Of a DNA stretch of 64,000 nucleotides, positions 40,494-49,905 are shown in pieces (the stretch's first letter is position 1; every line of letters begins with the position of its first letter). The translations under genes and the position numbers were made by a program. The notes beneath the pieces are model-generated. The model was given only the letters and a program-made list of their open reading frames with translations. It was not told the origin of the DNA and made no database searches. Source of the stretch: Streptomyces sp. CG 926 (lineage in GTDB: Bacteria > Actinomycetota > Actinomycetes > Streptomycetales > Streptomycetaceae); NCBI RefSeq assembly GCF_003148825.1, contig NZ_QGGZ01000001.1, positions 186,001-250,000 of the forward strand, given 5' to 3'.

Positions 40494-43343
40494 TTGCCCG
40501 AGCTCAGCGCACGTTCGACGGCATCCACCCCTGCCGCACGAAAGATATGGCGGAAAGACCTCCGATCCGCCGGAGCGATCGCGGTTCTGCTGGCGGCCGC
40601 AATGACCTTGCAGGCGTCGCCGGCGTGGGCCGCGGACCCCGGCCCCTCGAACGCCTTACCCGGCCAGGACACCGCGACCCCGGTGCTCGTCGAGGGCCTA
40701 CGGGAGCCCGTGGACGCCAAGGCCGCTCCGGCCGACGCGGCACGGCAGCACCTCGCCGCGAACAAGAGCCGCTACAAGATCCCGCGGGCGGGCAGCGACC
40801 TCGTCCCTCTGGCGGCGACGGCCACCGGGTCGAAGGACGAGACGGTCAGGCTGCAGCAGAAGCACCGCGGCGTCCCCGTCCTGGGCGGGCAGTACGTCGT
40901 GCGCATGCAGAAGCAGGACGGCAAGCGCGTGGTCACCGGCACGTCGGGGCACTACTTCACCGCACTCAGCACCGACGTCACCCCCCAGGTCACCGAGGAC
41001 GTCGCGGTCCGCCGCGCGGTGGCCGCAACGGCCCGCCGGCTGGGAGCGGCTCTCGACAAGGGCCAGGCACCGCGGTCCGAGTCCGGTGATCCGGCGGCCA
41101 CCGGCATGACCGGTGAGGCCAAGGGGCTCGTCGTCCTGCCCAAGGGAGCCGGTGTCCTCGCCTACCGCGTCACCGTGCGCGGTACGGCGCCCGGCACCGG
41201 GGCACCGGTCGTGGACGAGGTGTATGTGGATGCCCGCTCGGGCTACCCGGCGCTCCAGTACAGCGCACTGAAGACGATGGCTGCCCCCGCGGTCACGGCG
41301 GCCGGTGAGGTCGCCGAAAGCCCGACGGCGGACGGCCCGCCGGCCGCTCCCGCGAATCTGGTCCCGGAAACCGGGTCCGGTGCCCGGCTCAGCGGCGCCG
41401 CGGCCTCGCTGGACATCGCCTACGACCCGGCGGCCGGCAGCTACCTCCTCGCGGACGCGGGCCGTATGCGCGCCACGAGCAAGAGCCTGCTGTCCACGTG
41501 GGACGCCCGTGGCAAGTCGGTGTCGGAGACCTCCGGCAGGTGGCCCTCCGGCATCACGATGTTCTCCTCCCCGAACACCTCCTTCGGCGCCGCGGCGACG
41601 GAGTCGGGAGCCGTGGACGCCCACTGGAACGCGGGCCAGGTCTACGACTTCTACAAGAAGAACCTCGGGCGCGACAGCCTCGACGGGAACGGCGGGGCCG
41701 TCAACTCCCTGGTCGGTGTGACGTACTACGGCCAGCCCTACGCCAACGCGTTCTGGGACGGCACCAAGATGGTCTACGGCATCGGGGACAAGGAGTTCAA
41801 GCCGATGTCGGCCGACACGGACGTCGTCGGCCACGAGATGACCCACGGCGTCATCGAGCACACGGCGAACCTGGTCTACGCGGGCCAGTCCGGCGCCCTG
41901 AACGAGGCCCTGGCGGACTACTTCGGCAACGCGATCGACGTCACCGCGAGCGGGACGCCGATGGGCGATCCGACCGCCGGCCTGATCGGCGAGGACCTGT
42001 GCCGCACGAAGACGGCCGCCGACTGCGCCCTACGTGACCTCAACGACGGGGCCACCACCTCGAAGAGCTTCCTGGGCGTGTCGTTCGCCACCGACAACGG
42101 CGGCGTGCACCTGAACTCGACGATCTTCTCCGGCGCGCTGTGGGACATGCGCGAGGATCTGGGCGGCGCCCTGGCGGACAAGATCGTGTACAAGGCCGTC
42201 ACCGAGTACATGACGCCGATCGACGGATTCACCGAGGCCCGGGGCGCGGTGCTCGCGGCGGCCAAGGCACTGGGCGCGACCGCCGGCCAGCAGAACGTGG
42301 TCAAGCGGTCGTTCAACGCCCATGGCATCGTGCCTGGTTGGGAGCAGGCCCTCGGGGTCGACACCGACACCCTCTTCGGCAAGCTGAACACCACCGACTC
42401 CGGAGTGGGTGCGGGCGGCGGCTGGTGGACGGCCTCCAAGTCCAACGACGACGGCTCCGAGCCCTACTCGGTGTACGCCGGCCGCCTGGACGGCAAGGGC
42501 GCCCCGAAGGTGATCAGCCCCAACGACGGCCGCTACCACACGGCCCCGGCGACGGACGGCAAGACCGTGGTGTGGACGGCGTACGGCCCGACCTCGGTCG
42601 ATGTCCTCTCCCGCCCCGTGGCGGGAGGCCCGATCAAGACCCTGTACAGCTCCGTGACCGGCGTCGCGGGCCTGCGCGTGGAGAAGAACACGGTCGTGTT
42701 CGAGGAGTACGACATCATCGGTGGCCGGCACGTCGGCTACCTGCGCCCCACCGACAAGGCCCCGGTCTTCACCGACGGGAAGAAGTGGAACACCCTGACC
42801 GCTCTCCCCTCCATCAGCGACAACAAGATCGCCTACGCGAAGCTCTACCCGGAGGCCGGTTCCTACCGGCTGGGCGTGGAGGTCGTCGACCTCGCCACCG
42901 GCAAGGCGGTCATGACGGAGCAGCTCGACGAGCCGGTGAGCCTCGGCCAGACCGGTATCAACGGCAAGAACGTCTTCTGGCTGGCCGACACCGACGAGAG
43001 CGACGAAGGTCTGACGTCGGTCATCAGCTCCGGCCTGGACGGCCGCGGCGCCTTCATCGTCAGCAGCGAGCACAAGCCAGGCGCCTTCGTGGCCTCCGAC
43101 CTGACGGTCTCGCAGGACGCGCTGACCCTCGTCGCCCAGACGCCCGACACGCGCTACCGCAACGAGTCGCTGCCCAAGCTGTGGCAGCTGACCACCGACG
43201 GCTCCCGCCGCGAACGGGTCTCCTGCAACCGTGGTGAGCAGAGCTACCCGGCGGCCGGCGCGGGCCGCCAGGTCACCTGGCTGGACGCGACCACCGGCTC
43301 CACCGACCTGGTGGTCCGGGAGCGGCCGGCCGGCACCTGCTGA
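40494..43343 (+). CDS. Secreted M4 (thermolysin-family) metalloprotease with C-terminal beta-propeller-like domain
   Basis: A 949-residue exported protease. It has a signal peptide (residues about 25-46, ending SPAWA-A), an FTP/PepSY propeptide (about 50-280) and the M4 catalytic domain with HEMTH (His447, Glu448, His451) and third zinc ligand Glu471 in GALNEALADYFG. From about residue 625 a long C-terminal region with repeated strands (KVISPNDGRY, GKTVVWTAYGP, NKIAYAKLY) looks like a TolB-type propeller that may bind substrate or cell wall. TTG start with GAGGAG 5 bp upstream. Codon 55 is TTA, so expression likely needs bldA tRNA and is linked to development. Confidence 0.9.
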   Translation: MPELSARSTASTPAARKIWRKDLRSAGAIAVLLAAAMTLQASPAWAADPGPSNALPGQDTATPVLVEGLREPVDAKAAPADAARQHLAANKSRYKIPRAGSDLVPLAATATGSKDETVRLQQKHRGVPVLGGQYVVRMQKQDGKRVVTGTSGHYFTALSTDVTPQVTEDVAVRRAVAATARRLGAALDKGQAPRSESGDPAATGMTGEAKGLVVLPKGAGVLAYRVTVRGTAPGTGAPVVDEVYVDARSGYPALQYSALKTMAAPAVTAAGEVAESPTADGPPAAPANLVPETGSGARLSGAAASLDIAYDPAAGSYLLADAGRMRATSKSLLSTWDARGKSVSETSGRWPSGITMFSSPNTSFGAAATESGAVDAHWNAGQVYDFYKKNLGRDSLDGNGGAVNSLVGVTYYGQPYANAFWDGTKMVYGIGDKEFKPMSADTDVVGHEMTHGVIEHTANLVYAGQSGALNEALADYFGNAIDVTASGTPMGDPTAGLIGEDLCRTKTAADCALRDLNDGATTSKSFLGVSFATDNGGVHLNSTIFSGALWDMREDLGGALADKIVYKAVTEYMTPIDGFTEARGAVLAAAKALGATAGQQNVVKRSFNAHGIVPGWEQALGVDTDTLFGKLNTTDSGVGAGGGWWTASKSNDDGSEPYSVYAGRLDGKGAPKVISPNDGRYHTAPATDGKTVVWTAYGPTSVDVLSRPVAGGPIKTLYSSVTGVAGLRVEKNTVVFEEYDIIGGRHVGYLRPTDKAPVFTDGKKWNTLTALPSISDNKIAYAKLYPEAGSYRLGVEVVDLATGKAVMTEQLDEPVSLGQTGINGKNVFWLADTDESDEGLTSVISSGLDGRGAFIVSSEHKPGAFVASDLTVSQDALTLVAQTPDTRYRNESLPKLWQLTTDGSRRERVSCNRGEQSYPAAGAGRQVTWLDATTGSTDLVVRERPAGTC

Positions 43344-43358
43344 TCCCTCCCGCCGAGC

Positions 43359-43391
43359 GACGGGGCCGACGGCGCTGCCGTCGGCCCCGTC
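43359..43391 (+). terminator. Strong hairpin terminator after the M4 protease
   Basis: Arms GACGGGGCCGACGGC (43359-43373) and GCCGTCGGCCCCGTC (43377-43391), 15 perfect base pairs with a GCT loop, 15 bp after the stop codon. It separates the protease from the convergent acetyltransferase. Confidence 0.85.
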
Positions 43392-43499
43392 CGCGTGCCG
43401 CGATCGTGCCGGACCCGTACCGGGAACGCCCCGGGGCGGCGGGCGGGCCCGTCCGCCCGGCCCGTCCACCCCCGTGGCGCGGCCCTCACTCCCCGGCCC

Positions 43500-44114
43500 T
43501 CACTCCCCGGCGCGCGCGTCGGGACGGGCCGCCCGGCGTGCCTGAAGCGCGAGCTTCACCGCCGGCCATTCCGGCCGGGTGATGCTGTAGACCGCCGTAT
43601 CGCGGATCCAGCCGTCCCGCATGACCATGTGGTGGCGCAGCACGCCCTCGTGGGTCGCGCCCAGCCCGGCGATCGCCGCCCGTGACGTCGTGTTCCGTAC
43701 GTCGGTGAGCAGCTCGACGCGGTTCATGGCCATCGTCTCGAAGGCGTGCGTCAGCATCAGCAGCTTCGCCTCGGTGTTGACGCCGGTCCGCTGCCGGGAC
43801 CGCGCGAGGAAGGTCCAGCCGATCTCCAGCCGCCGTTGCGCGGTGTTGATCATCATCAGCCGGGTCGAGCCGACGACCCGGCCCGTCGCCTTGTCCACGG
43901 TCGCGTAGGGGATCTGCGTGCCCTCGGCGCGGGCCGCCATGGCGTCCTCGATGAAACCGCGGACGTCGTCCGGGTGCGGGACGAGCGTGACCGCGAGCTC
44001 CCACAGGCTGCCGTCGCGGACCGCCTCGCACAGCGCGTCGTGGTGCCGCGGCTCCAGCGGCTCCAGTCGGACCCGCTCCCCCACGAGTTCCCCCGAGGCC
44101 TTCGCCCGTTCCAT
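43500..44114 (-). CDS. GNAT-family N-acetyltransferase (RimJ/RimL-like)
   Basis: A 204-residue acetyltransferase. GERVRLEPLEPRHHDAL opens the RimJ/RimL-type fold and RLEIGWTFLARSRQRTGVNTEAKLLML contains the acetyl-CoA loop. RVELLTDVRNTTSRAAIAGLGATHEGVLRHH is the typical C-terminal motif. It acetylates an amine of a protein N-terminus or a small molecule; the target is not predictable. ATG 44114 preferred over GTG 44144. Confidence 0.85.
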   Translation of the reverse strand: MERAKASGELVGERVRLEPLEPRHHDALCEAVRDGSLWELAVTLVPHPDDVRGFIEDAMAARAEGTQIPYATVDKATGRVVGSTRLMMINTAQRRLEIGWTFLARSRQRTGVNTEAKLLMLTHAFETMAMNRVELLTDVRNTTSRAAIAGLGATHEGVLRHHMVMRDGWIRDTAVYSITRPEWPAVKLALQARRAARPDARAGE

Positions 44115-44267
44115 GCCCGACCCGCCCGTCCCCCGGTCCCTCACGACGGGCCGACCCTATCCGGCGGAGATCATCGGCCCCACCGGATTTCGCCCGGCGG
44201 GACGGCGGGACGGCGGGACCGCGGCACGATCGGGGTCGGGGTCGGGCGGTGTCGGCCCCGCGCGCGC

Positions 44268-45638
44268 TCAGACCAGTTCGGGCTGCGGTTCGCGTCGTGG
44301 TTGTGGCACCCGCGTTCCCGCCGCGGCCGCGTCCTGCCGTTCCCACTGCCTGGTGGTCCGTACGTAGCCGTAGATCACCGAGCCCATCGCCAGGAGGAGC
44401 AGCGGCCCGAACACCCACGGGTAGGCGGCCAGCTGCGTCGACAGATAGCGGTAGGAGACCAGGTACGCGACGAACACCGCGAAGCCGTAGCCGGTCAGCA
44501 GGGCGCCGGGCCGGTCCCAGCCGCGGGCGAGCGCGCGCAGCGCCGTCTCGATCGTGACCGTGAACACCACGCCGGCGATGATGTCCGCGCCGTAGTGGTA
44601 GCCGAAGCCCAGCGTGGCGCCGAGGGTGGCGATCAGCCAGAAGGTGCCGGCGTAGCGCAGCGCCCGCGGGGCCTTGCGGGAGTGGATGAAGATCGCGGTG
44701 GCCCAGGCGGTGTGCAGGCTGGGCATGCAGTTGCGCGGGGTGAACTCGTCGAAGGGCATCGGGCCGGGGGCCCCGAGCGGTGGCGGTGTGTTCGGCCAGA
44801 GGTCGGCCATCGCCCACTGTCCGCCGTCGGCGCCGTAGGCGAAGATCGGCCCGACCACCGGGAAGATCATGTAGATGCCCGGTCCGAGCAGGCCGATGAC
44901 CAGGAAGGTGCGCACCAGATGGTGGCTCGGGAAGCGGCGCAGGGTCGCCACGTGGCGCAGCTGGTACAGCGCGACGGCGACCGCGGCCACCGCGAGCTGG
45001 ATGTAGACGAACTCGAGGACGCGGAAACCGACCGTGCCGGTGGCCTCGACGATCCGGCCCGCGACCCATGACGGGTTGCCCAGGGCGTGATCGGCGGTCG
45101 CCACGTACTGGTCGAGCACCGTCGGGCGGGTCTTGGAGGTGATGAACAGCCAGGTGTAGCCGGTCTTGCGGCCGGTCACCAGCAGCAGGGCCAGCCCCAC
45201 ACCTTTGAGCAGCAGGAGGCGCTCGCGGCCGGTGCGGCGCGTGACGGCGATGACGGCCCAGGCCAGGGTCACCCACAGGGCGCCGGTGCCGAACATCATC
45301 TGGGCGCCGACCGCCCACCGTACGAGCCAGAGGACGAGGTCGATGCCGATCGCGGCGGCGAGCCCGATGAACCGCTGCCGCCAGGTGAGCACCACCATCA
45401 TCAACGCCATGCTGGCGTACAGGACGGTCCCCGACTTAGGGGCGAAGATCACCTCGCGGGCCTGGGCGGTGATCGGGCCCGGTACGTCGTACCAGCGCGC
45501 GGCCAGCTCCAGTGCGACGAGGAATCCGAGGGCGATCACGCTCACCACGGCCCACAGCAGGGCCCGCGGTCGAGGCCGCCCGGCGGGGCTGGTGCCGTCG
45601 CCTGTTCGAGAGAGAACCCGCGATATCGTTGATGTCAA
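44268..45638 (-). CDS. PAP2-superfamily membrane phosphatase
   Basis: A 456-residue integral membrane protein with about 10-12 hydrophobic segments. The PAP2 active-site motifs are visible in the second half: RNCMPSLHTAWATAIF (His of motif 2) and GYHYGADIIAGVVF (nucleophile His of motif 3). It resembles inositol phosphosphingolipid-synthase-type PAP2 proteins, with an extra membrane domain of about 200 residues in front. The start is a TTG, weakly supported by a GGAA upstream; no in-frame ATG fits better. It probably dephosphorylates or transfers lipid phosphates at the outer membrane face. Confidence 0.78.
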   Translation of the reverse strand: MTSTISRVLSRTGDGTSPAGRPRPRALLWAVVSVIALGFLVALELAARWYDVPGPITAQAREVIFAPKSGTVLYASMALMMVVLTWRQRFIGLAAAIGIDLVLWLVRWAVGAQMMFGTGALWVTLAWAVIAVTRRTGRERLLLLKGVGLALLLVTGRKTGYTWLFITSKTRPTVLDQYVATADHALGNPSWVAGRIVEATGTVGFRVLEFVYIQLAVAAVAVALYQLRHVATLRRFPSHHLVRTFLVIGLLGPGIYMIFPVVGPIFAYGADGGQWAMADLWPNTPPPLGAPGPMPFDEFTPRNCMPSLHTAWATAIFIHSRKAPRALRYAGTFWLIATLGATLGFGYHYGADIIAGVVFTVTIETALRALARGWDRPGALLTGYGFAVFVAYLVSYRYLSTQLAAYPWVFGPLLLLAMGSVIYGYVRTTRQWERQDAAAAGTRVPQPRREPQPELV

Positions 45639-45921
45639 TTTCCGGCCGCTTATCGTGGTCCAACGTGAATATTGTCAGGTCGAACATGTTAACGGAGTGG
45701 GCACGTTTGATTGAGCGTGGGTGCGCAGAACGGTCCGCCCGCGTACCTGTCGTGGTCGGCGTGACCTGAGCGGAGGATTCCGCACCGACCGCGGGGCCGG
45801 GCGTCGACGTCCCACGGGCACGGGACGGGCGCGAAACAGGCGCGGGGCGGGCGACCCGGGACCGCGCTGTACCTTGGGTCGTTCCCTCCCTCGTACGCCC
45901 CACCTGACAGGTCTGCTCCCC
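45639..45921. other. Divergent intergenic region between PAP2 and SulP genes
   Basis: 283 bp without a supported gene. The part next to the PAP2 gene (about 45640-45715) is unusually A/T-rich and includes GTTAAC and AATATT, so promoters are likely, but no single -10/-35 pair can be fixed with confidence. Confidence 0.4.
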
Positions 45922-47424
45922 TTGTCCCACTCAGCTGTGTCCATATCCGCGCGACTGCGCGGCTTCCGCCCGTCCTGGCTTTCGCCGAAGGTGCTGCGCA
46001 CCGAGGTGTTGGGCGGGCTGGTGGTCGCACTGGCGCTGATCCCGGAGGCGATCTCGTTCTCGATCATCGCCGGGGTGGATCCGGCGATCGGCCTGTTCGC
46101 CTCGTTCACCATGGCCGTCACCATCTCCGTCGTCGGCGGACGGCCCGCGATGATCTCCGCCGCCACGGGTGCGGTGGCCCTGGTCATCGCGCCGCTGAAC
46201 CGGGAGCACGGGTTCGGGTACCTGGTCGCGGCGGTCATCCTGGCCGGGGTGTTCCAGATCGCGCTCGGCGCGCTGGGGGTGGGCAAGCTGATGCGGTTCA
46301 TCCCGCGCTCGGTGATGGTCGGCTTCGTCAACTCGCTCGCCATCCTGGTCTTCATGGCCCAGGTGCCCGAGCTGCGGAACGTACCGTGGGCCGTCTACCC
46401 GCTGCTGGCGGCCGGACTGGCGCTCATGGTGCTGTTCCCGAGGATCACCACCGCCGTGCCGGCTCCGCTGGTGGCGATCGTCATCCTCACGGTGATCACC
46501 GTCGCCGCGGGCATCGCGGTACCGACCGTCGGGGACAAGGGCGCGCTGCCCTCCTCGCTCCCGAGGCCCGGGCTGCCCGACGTACCGTTCACGCTCGACA
46601 CGTTGACCACGGTCGCCCCGTACGCCTTCGCCATGGCGCTCGTCGGGCTGATGGAGTCCTTGATGACGGCGAAGCTGGTCGACGAGATCACCGACACCCG
46701 CTCCTCCAAGACCCGGGAGTCCATCGGGCAGGGCGTCGCGAACATCGTGACCGGCTTCCTCGGCGGTATGGGCGGCTGCGCGATGATCGGCCAGACCATG
46801 ATCAACGTGAAGGTCTCCGGCGCCCGGACCCGGCTGTCCACCTTCCTCGCGGGCGTGTTCCTGATGGTGTTGTGCATCGTCTTCGGCCCGGTCGTCTCCG
46901 ACATCCCGATGGCCGCCCTGGTCGCCGTCATGGTCATGGTCTGCTTCGCGACCTTCGACTGGCATTCCGTCGCGCCCGCGACGCTCAAGCGGATGCCGGC
47001 GGGCGAGATCACCGTCATGGTGCTGACCGTGGTCTGTGTGGTCGCGACCCACAACCTCGCCGTGGGCGTCGTGGCGGGATCCGTCACGGCGGTGGTCGTC
47101 TTCGCCAAGCGGGTCGCCACGCTCGCCGATGTCACGGCGGTCACCGACCCGGACGGCGGCCGGGTCGTCTACACCGTCACCGGAGAGCTGTTCTTCGCCT
47201 CCTCCAACGAGCTCGTGGGCCGCTTCGACTACGCCGGCGACCCCGCCGAGGTCGTCATCGACCTGTCCGCCACGCACATCTGGGACGCCTCCTCGGTCGC
47301 CGCGCTGGACGCGATCGAGCACCGGTACGCACAGCGCGGCAAGAGCGTCCGGATCACCGGGCTGAACGAGCCCAGCGCCCACCTGCACCGGACCCTGAGC
47401 GGCGAACTCGCCGCCGCCGGCTGA
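45922..47424 (+). CDS. SulP-family anion transporter with STAS domain
   Basis: A 500-residue transporter. Ten or more membrane segments follow LRTEVLGGLVVALALIPEAISFS, the conserved SulP entry motif. MGGCAMIGQTMINVKVSGARTRLS lies in the transport core, and the last 90 residues form a cytosolic STAS domain (EVVIDLSATHIWDASSVAALDAIE). It likely imports sulfate, bicarbonate or another anion. The start is uncertain: TTG 45922 gives a good N-terminus and has a weak AGG upstream; GTG 45937 is possible. Confidence 0.87.
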   Translation: MSHSAVSISARLRGFRPSWLSPKVLRTEVLGGLVVALALIPEAISFSIIAGVDPAIGLFASFTMAVTISVVGGRPAMISAATGAVALVIAPLNREHGFGYLVAAVILAGVFQIALGALGVGKLMRFIPRSVMVGFVNSLAILVFMAQVPELRNVPWAVYPLLAAGLALMVLFPRITTAVPAPLVAIVILTVITVAAGIAVPTVGDKGALPSSLPRPGLPDVPFTLDTLTTVAPYAFAMALVGLMESLMTAKLVDEITDTRSSKTRESIGQGVANIVTGFLGGMGGCAMIGQTMINVKVSGARTRLSTFLAGVFLMVLCIVFGPVVSDIPMAALVAVMVMVCFATFDWHSVAPATLKRMPAGEITVMVLTVVCVVATHNLAVGVVAGSVTAVVVFAKRVATLADVTAVTDPDGGRVVYTVTGELFFASSNELVGRFDYAGDPAEVVIDLSATHIWDASSVAALDAIEHRYAQRGKSVRITGLNEPSAHLHRTLSGELAAAG

Positions 47425-47427
47425 CCG

Positions 47428-47501
47428 CGAACCCTCGGGGGCCCCGGAGCCCCGAACCCTCGGGGGCCCCGGAGCCGCGGAGCCGCGGAGCCGCGGGAGC
47501 C
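47428..47501. repeat. Tandem GC repeats between SulP and flotillin genes
   Basis: A 25-bp unit beginning CGAACCCTCGGGGGCCCC occurs twice (47428-47452 and 47453-47476), followed by three copies of GGAGCCGC overlapping its end. Each 25-bp unit can fold into a short GC hairpin (CTCGGGG/CCCCGGAG), so the block may act as a terminator for the convergent genes. Confidence 0.65.
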
Positions 47502-47534
47502 GGACGACGTGCCCGGTGCGGACGACGGCCGACG

Positions 47535-49058
47535 TCAGTCGCTGATCGCGATCTTGCCGTCGACCGGGACGGGCTCGGGAACCGTCGCCGACCTGCTCGC
47601 CGTGAGGCCCTTGAGGAGCTGGGCCAGGTCGACGCCCGTGGTGGAGCCGAGCAGTTCCATACCTTGGGCGACGTTCTCGGCGACCGTGCGGGACAGCCGG
47701 TTCGCGCCGTCGGTGGAGATGACGGTCATCTTGTCGATGGCGGACAGCGGTTCGGCGGCCTTGGCGACGACCTGCGGGAGCACCTCGACGAGCATCTGGA
47801 CCATCGCCGCGTCGCCGTAGCTCTCGAAGGCGTCGGCCTTCTTCTGCATCGCCTCGGCCTCGGCCGCGCCCTTGGCGGCGATCGCCGCCGCTTCCGCGTC
47901 GCCCTCCAGGCGCACCGCGTCGGCGATGGCCGCACGGCGGGCGCGTTCGGCCTCACCGCGCTTGGCGCCCTCGATGGCCTCGGCCTCGGCCAGCGCGGAG
48001 CGGCGCTGCTTCTCGCCCTCACCCGTCAGACGGGCCCGCTCGGCCTCCGCCTGGGCCGCGGCGATGGCGGCGAGGCGCTCGGCCTCGGCCTGCTTCACGC
48101 GGGCCACCCGCAGCGCCTCGGCCTCCTGCTCCGCCTGGTATCGGCGGGCGTCGGCCGGCTTGCGGACCTCGGTGTCGAGCTGTCGGTCGGTCAGCGCGGC
48201 CTGCCGTTCGGCCACCTTTTCCTGTTCGGCCAGGATCTGCTGCTGCCGGTCGGCGTCGGCCAGCGGGCCGGCGGCGTTCGCCTGGGCGGCGGCGGCGTCG
48301 GTCTCGGCCTTGATCTCGGCCTGGCGGAGGTACAGGGTGCGCTGCGCGACCGCTATCTCCTCCTCGGCCTTCAGCCGGGCCTGTTCGGCTGCCCGGCGGG
48401 CGTTGGCCTCCGCGATGTCGGCCTCCTGCTTGGCCCGGGCGGCCTCGGGCCGGCCGAGGTCCTCCAGGTAGGAGCCCTCGGTGGTGATGTCCTGGATCTG
48501 GAAGGCGTCCAGGACCAGGCCCTGCCCGGAGAGACTGGCCTCGGCCTCCTCCGCCACCTGCCCGGCGAAGGCGGCCCGGTCGCGGATGATGTCCTCGACC
48601 GACATCCGGCCGACGATGGCCCGCAGCGCACCGGAGAGCACTTCCTGGGTGAAGCCGACGATGCCGTCCTGCTGCTGGAGGAAACGCTGGGCGGCGGCGC
48701 GGATGGCGTCCTCGTTGCCGCCGACCTTGACGATCGCCACGCCTTCGAGGTTCGCCTTGATGCCGCGCAGCGTGACCGCACCGCGCACGGCTATCGGGAT
48801 GTGCCGGCTGGACAGGTCGAGGGTGTATCGCTGCTGGAGGAAGGGCACGACGAACACGCCGCCGCCGACCACGACCTTCTGGCCGCTGGTGTCGGTGAAG
48901 ATCTGTCCGGTGGCCGGATCGGTGGACTTCTTGCCTCGCCGGCCGGTGATGAGGAAGGCCTCACTGGGCCCGGCGACCTTGTAGCGGGTGACGACGACCA
49001 GTGCGAGCAGCACGAGGAGTACGACCACTCCCACGACCGGAACGACGACTGAACTCAT
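47535..49058 (-). CDS. Flotillin-like SPFH-domain protein
   Basis: A 507-residue membrane scaffold protein. One N-terminal membrane helix (VVVPVVGVVVLLVLLALVVV) is followed by the SPFH/band-7 domain. A long Ala/Glu-rich coiled coil (about residues 190-400, AEAERL and EAEA repeats) and a C-terminal assembly region follow. Flotillins organise functional membrane microdomains. The gene lies 141 bp after an NfeD-like gene on the same strand, the usual FloA/FloT-NfeD pairing. Confidence 0.88.
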   Translation of the reverse strand: MSSVVVPVVGVVVLLVLLALVVVTRYKVAGPSEAFLITGRRGKKSTDPATGQIFTDTSGQKVVVGGGVFVVPFLQQRYTLDLSSRHIPIAVRGAVTLRGIKANLEGVAIVKVGGNEDAIRAAAQRFLQQQDGIVGFTQEVLSGALRAIVGRMSVEDIIRDRAAFAGQVAEEAEASLSGQGLVLDAFQIQDITTEGSYLEDLGRPEAARAKQEADIAEANARRAAEQARLKAEEEIAVAQRTLYLRQAEIKAETDAAAAQANAAGPLADADRQQQILAEQEKVAERQAALTDRQLDTEVRKPADARRYQAEQEAEALRVARVKQAEAERLAAIAAAQAEAERARLTGEGEKQRRSALAEAEAIEGAKRGEAERARRAAIADAVRLEGDAEAAAIAAKGAAEAEAMQKKADAFESYGDAAMVQMLVEVLPQVVAKAAEPLSAIDKMTVISTDGANRLSRTVAENVAQGMELLGSTTGVDLAQLLKGLTASRSATVPEPVPVDGKIAISD

Positions 49059-49199
49059 GGTGGATCCCCCCTGCCCGCGCTCACGAGGGCAGATCGGTGG
49101 TGGACATGAAGATGAGGCGCTCGGGACCGATGCTCGGGCGGGGCGTTCAGTGCGGCGTTCGGTCCGGCCTTCCGCCCGACGCTCGGTCCGACGCTCGGG

Positions 49200-49709
49200 T
49201 CAGCGTTCGACGGCGCGCACGCCGACCGACGTCGATGACGGCGTCGCCGTCACCCACACCTCGGCGCCGAGGGCGACCGGACCGTCGGCGGTCGCGGCGT
49301 ACTTGACCGGCTGACCGCCCAGCCGCAGCAGGACCTCGCCGTAACCGCCCGCGGGGATGGCGGTGACCACGGTCCCGGCCGACCCCACGAGCTCGCCGTG
49401 GCGCGGGGCTGCCCCGCTGCCGTCCCGGGCGAGGGCCAGGCTCAGCCGGTACGTCGACCAGCCGGCCCCCGCACCGGCCGCGGCCCCGGCGGCGGCTGCC
49501 GCTCCCGGCCCGAGACCCGTGGTCCCGAGCACGATCGCCCCCGTGAAACCGAGCATCGAGACGAAGCCCGCGATCACCGGGAGCGACAGCCACCCGTCGA
49601 ACAGTCCGCCCAGGGCCCCGTCGAAGACACCTTCGAGGACCCCGTCGAACACCAGCGAGGCGGCCAGCAGGACGATTCCCCCGATGCCGAGACCCAGAAA
49701 CAAGTCCAT
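49200..49709 (-). CDS. NfeD-like membrane protein, flotillin partner
   Basis: A 169-residue protein with three hydrophobic segments (LFLGLGIGGIVLLAASLVF, LPVIAGFVSMLGFTGAIVL, and an Ala/Gly-rich one) and a C-terminal OB-like beta domain starting ELVGSAGTVVTAIPAGGYGEVLLRLGG. This layout is that of YuaF/NfeD1b proteins that act with flotillins. ATG 49709 has GGGAGG 6 bp upstream. Upstream lies an inverted repeat ATTGCC-N7-GGCAAT (49781-49799) that may be an operator. Confidence 0.8.
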   Translation of the reverse strand: MDLFLGLGIGGIVLLAASLVFDGVLEGVFDGALGGLFDGWLSLPVIAGFVSMLGFTGAIVLGTTGLGPGAAAAAGAAAGAGAGWSTYRLSLALARDGSGAAPRHGELVGSAGTVVTAIPAGGYGEVLLRLGGQPVKYAATADGPVALGAEVWVTATPSSTSVGVRAVER

Positions 49710-49905
49710 GAGCACCTCCCCCGCTCAGCCGGTATCACCGCCGGACAAGAGCATCGTGCCGGAGCAGGGCGGTGTCGCACATTGCCTGCCTTCGGCAATC
49801 TTTACGCCTCTTTGACGCCGCGGTTCGGCAGTGTGCCCCAGCGATCGGGATCGGTGTCGCCGGGGCATCGAACATCGGGGGTACCCGTTACACGCCGACG
49901 CCGGG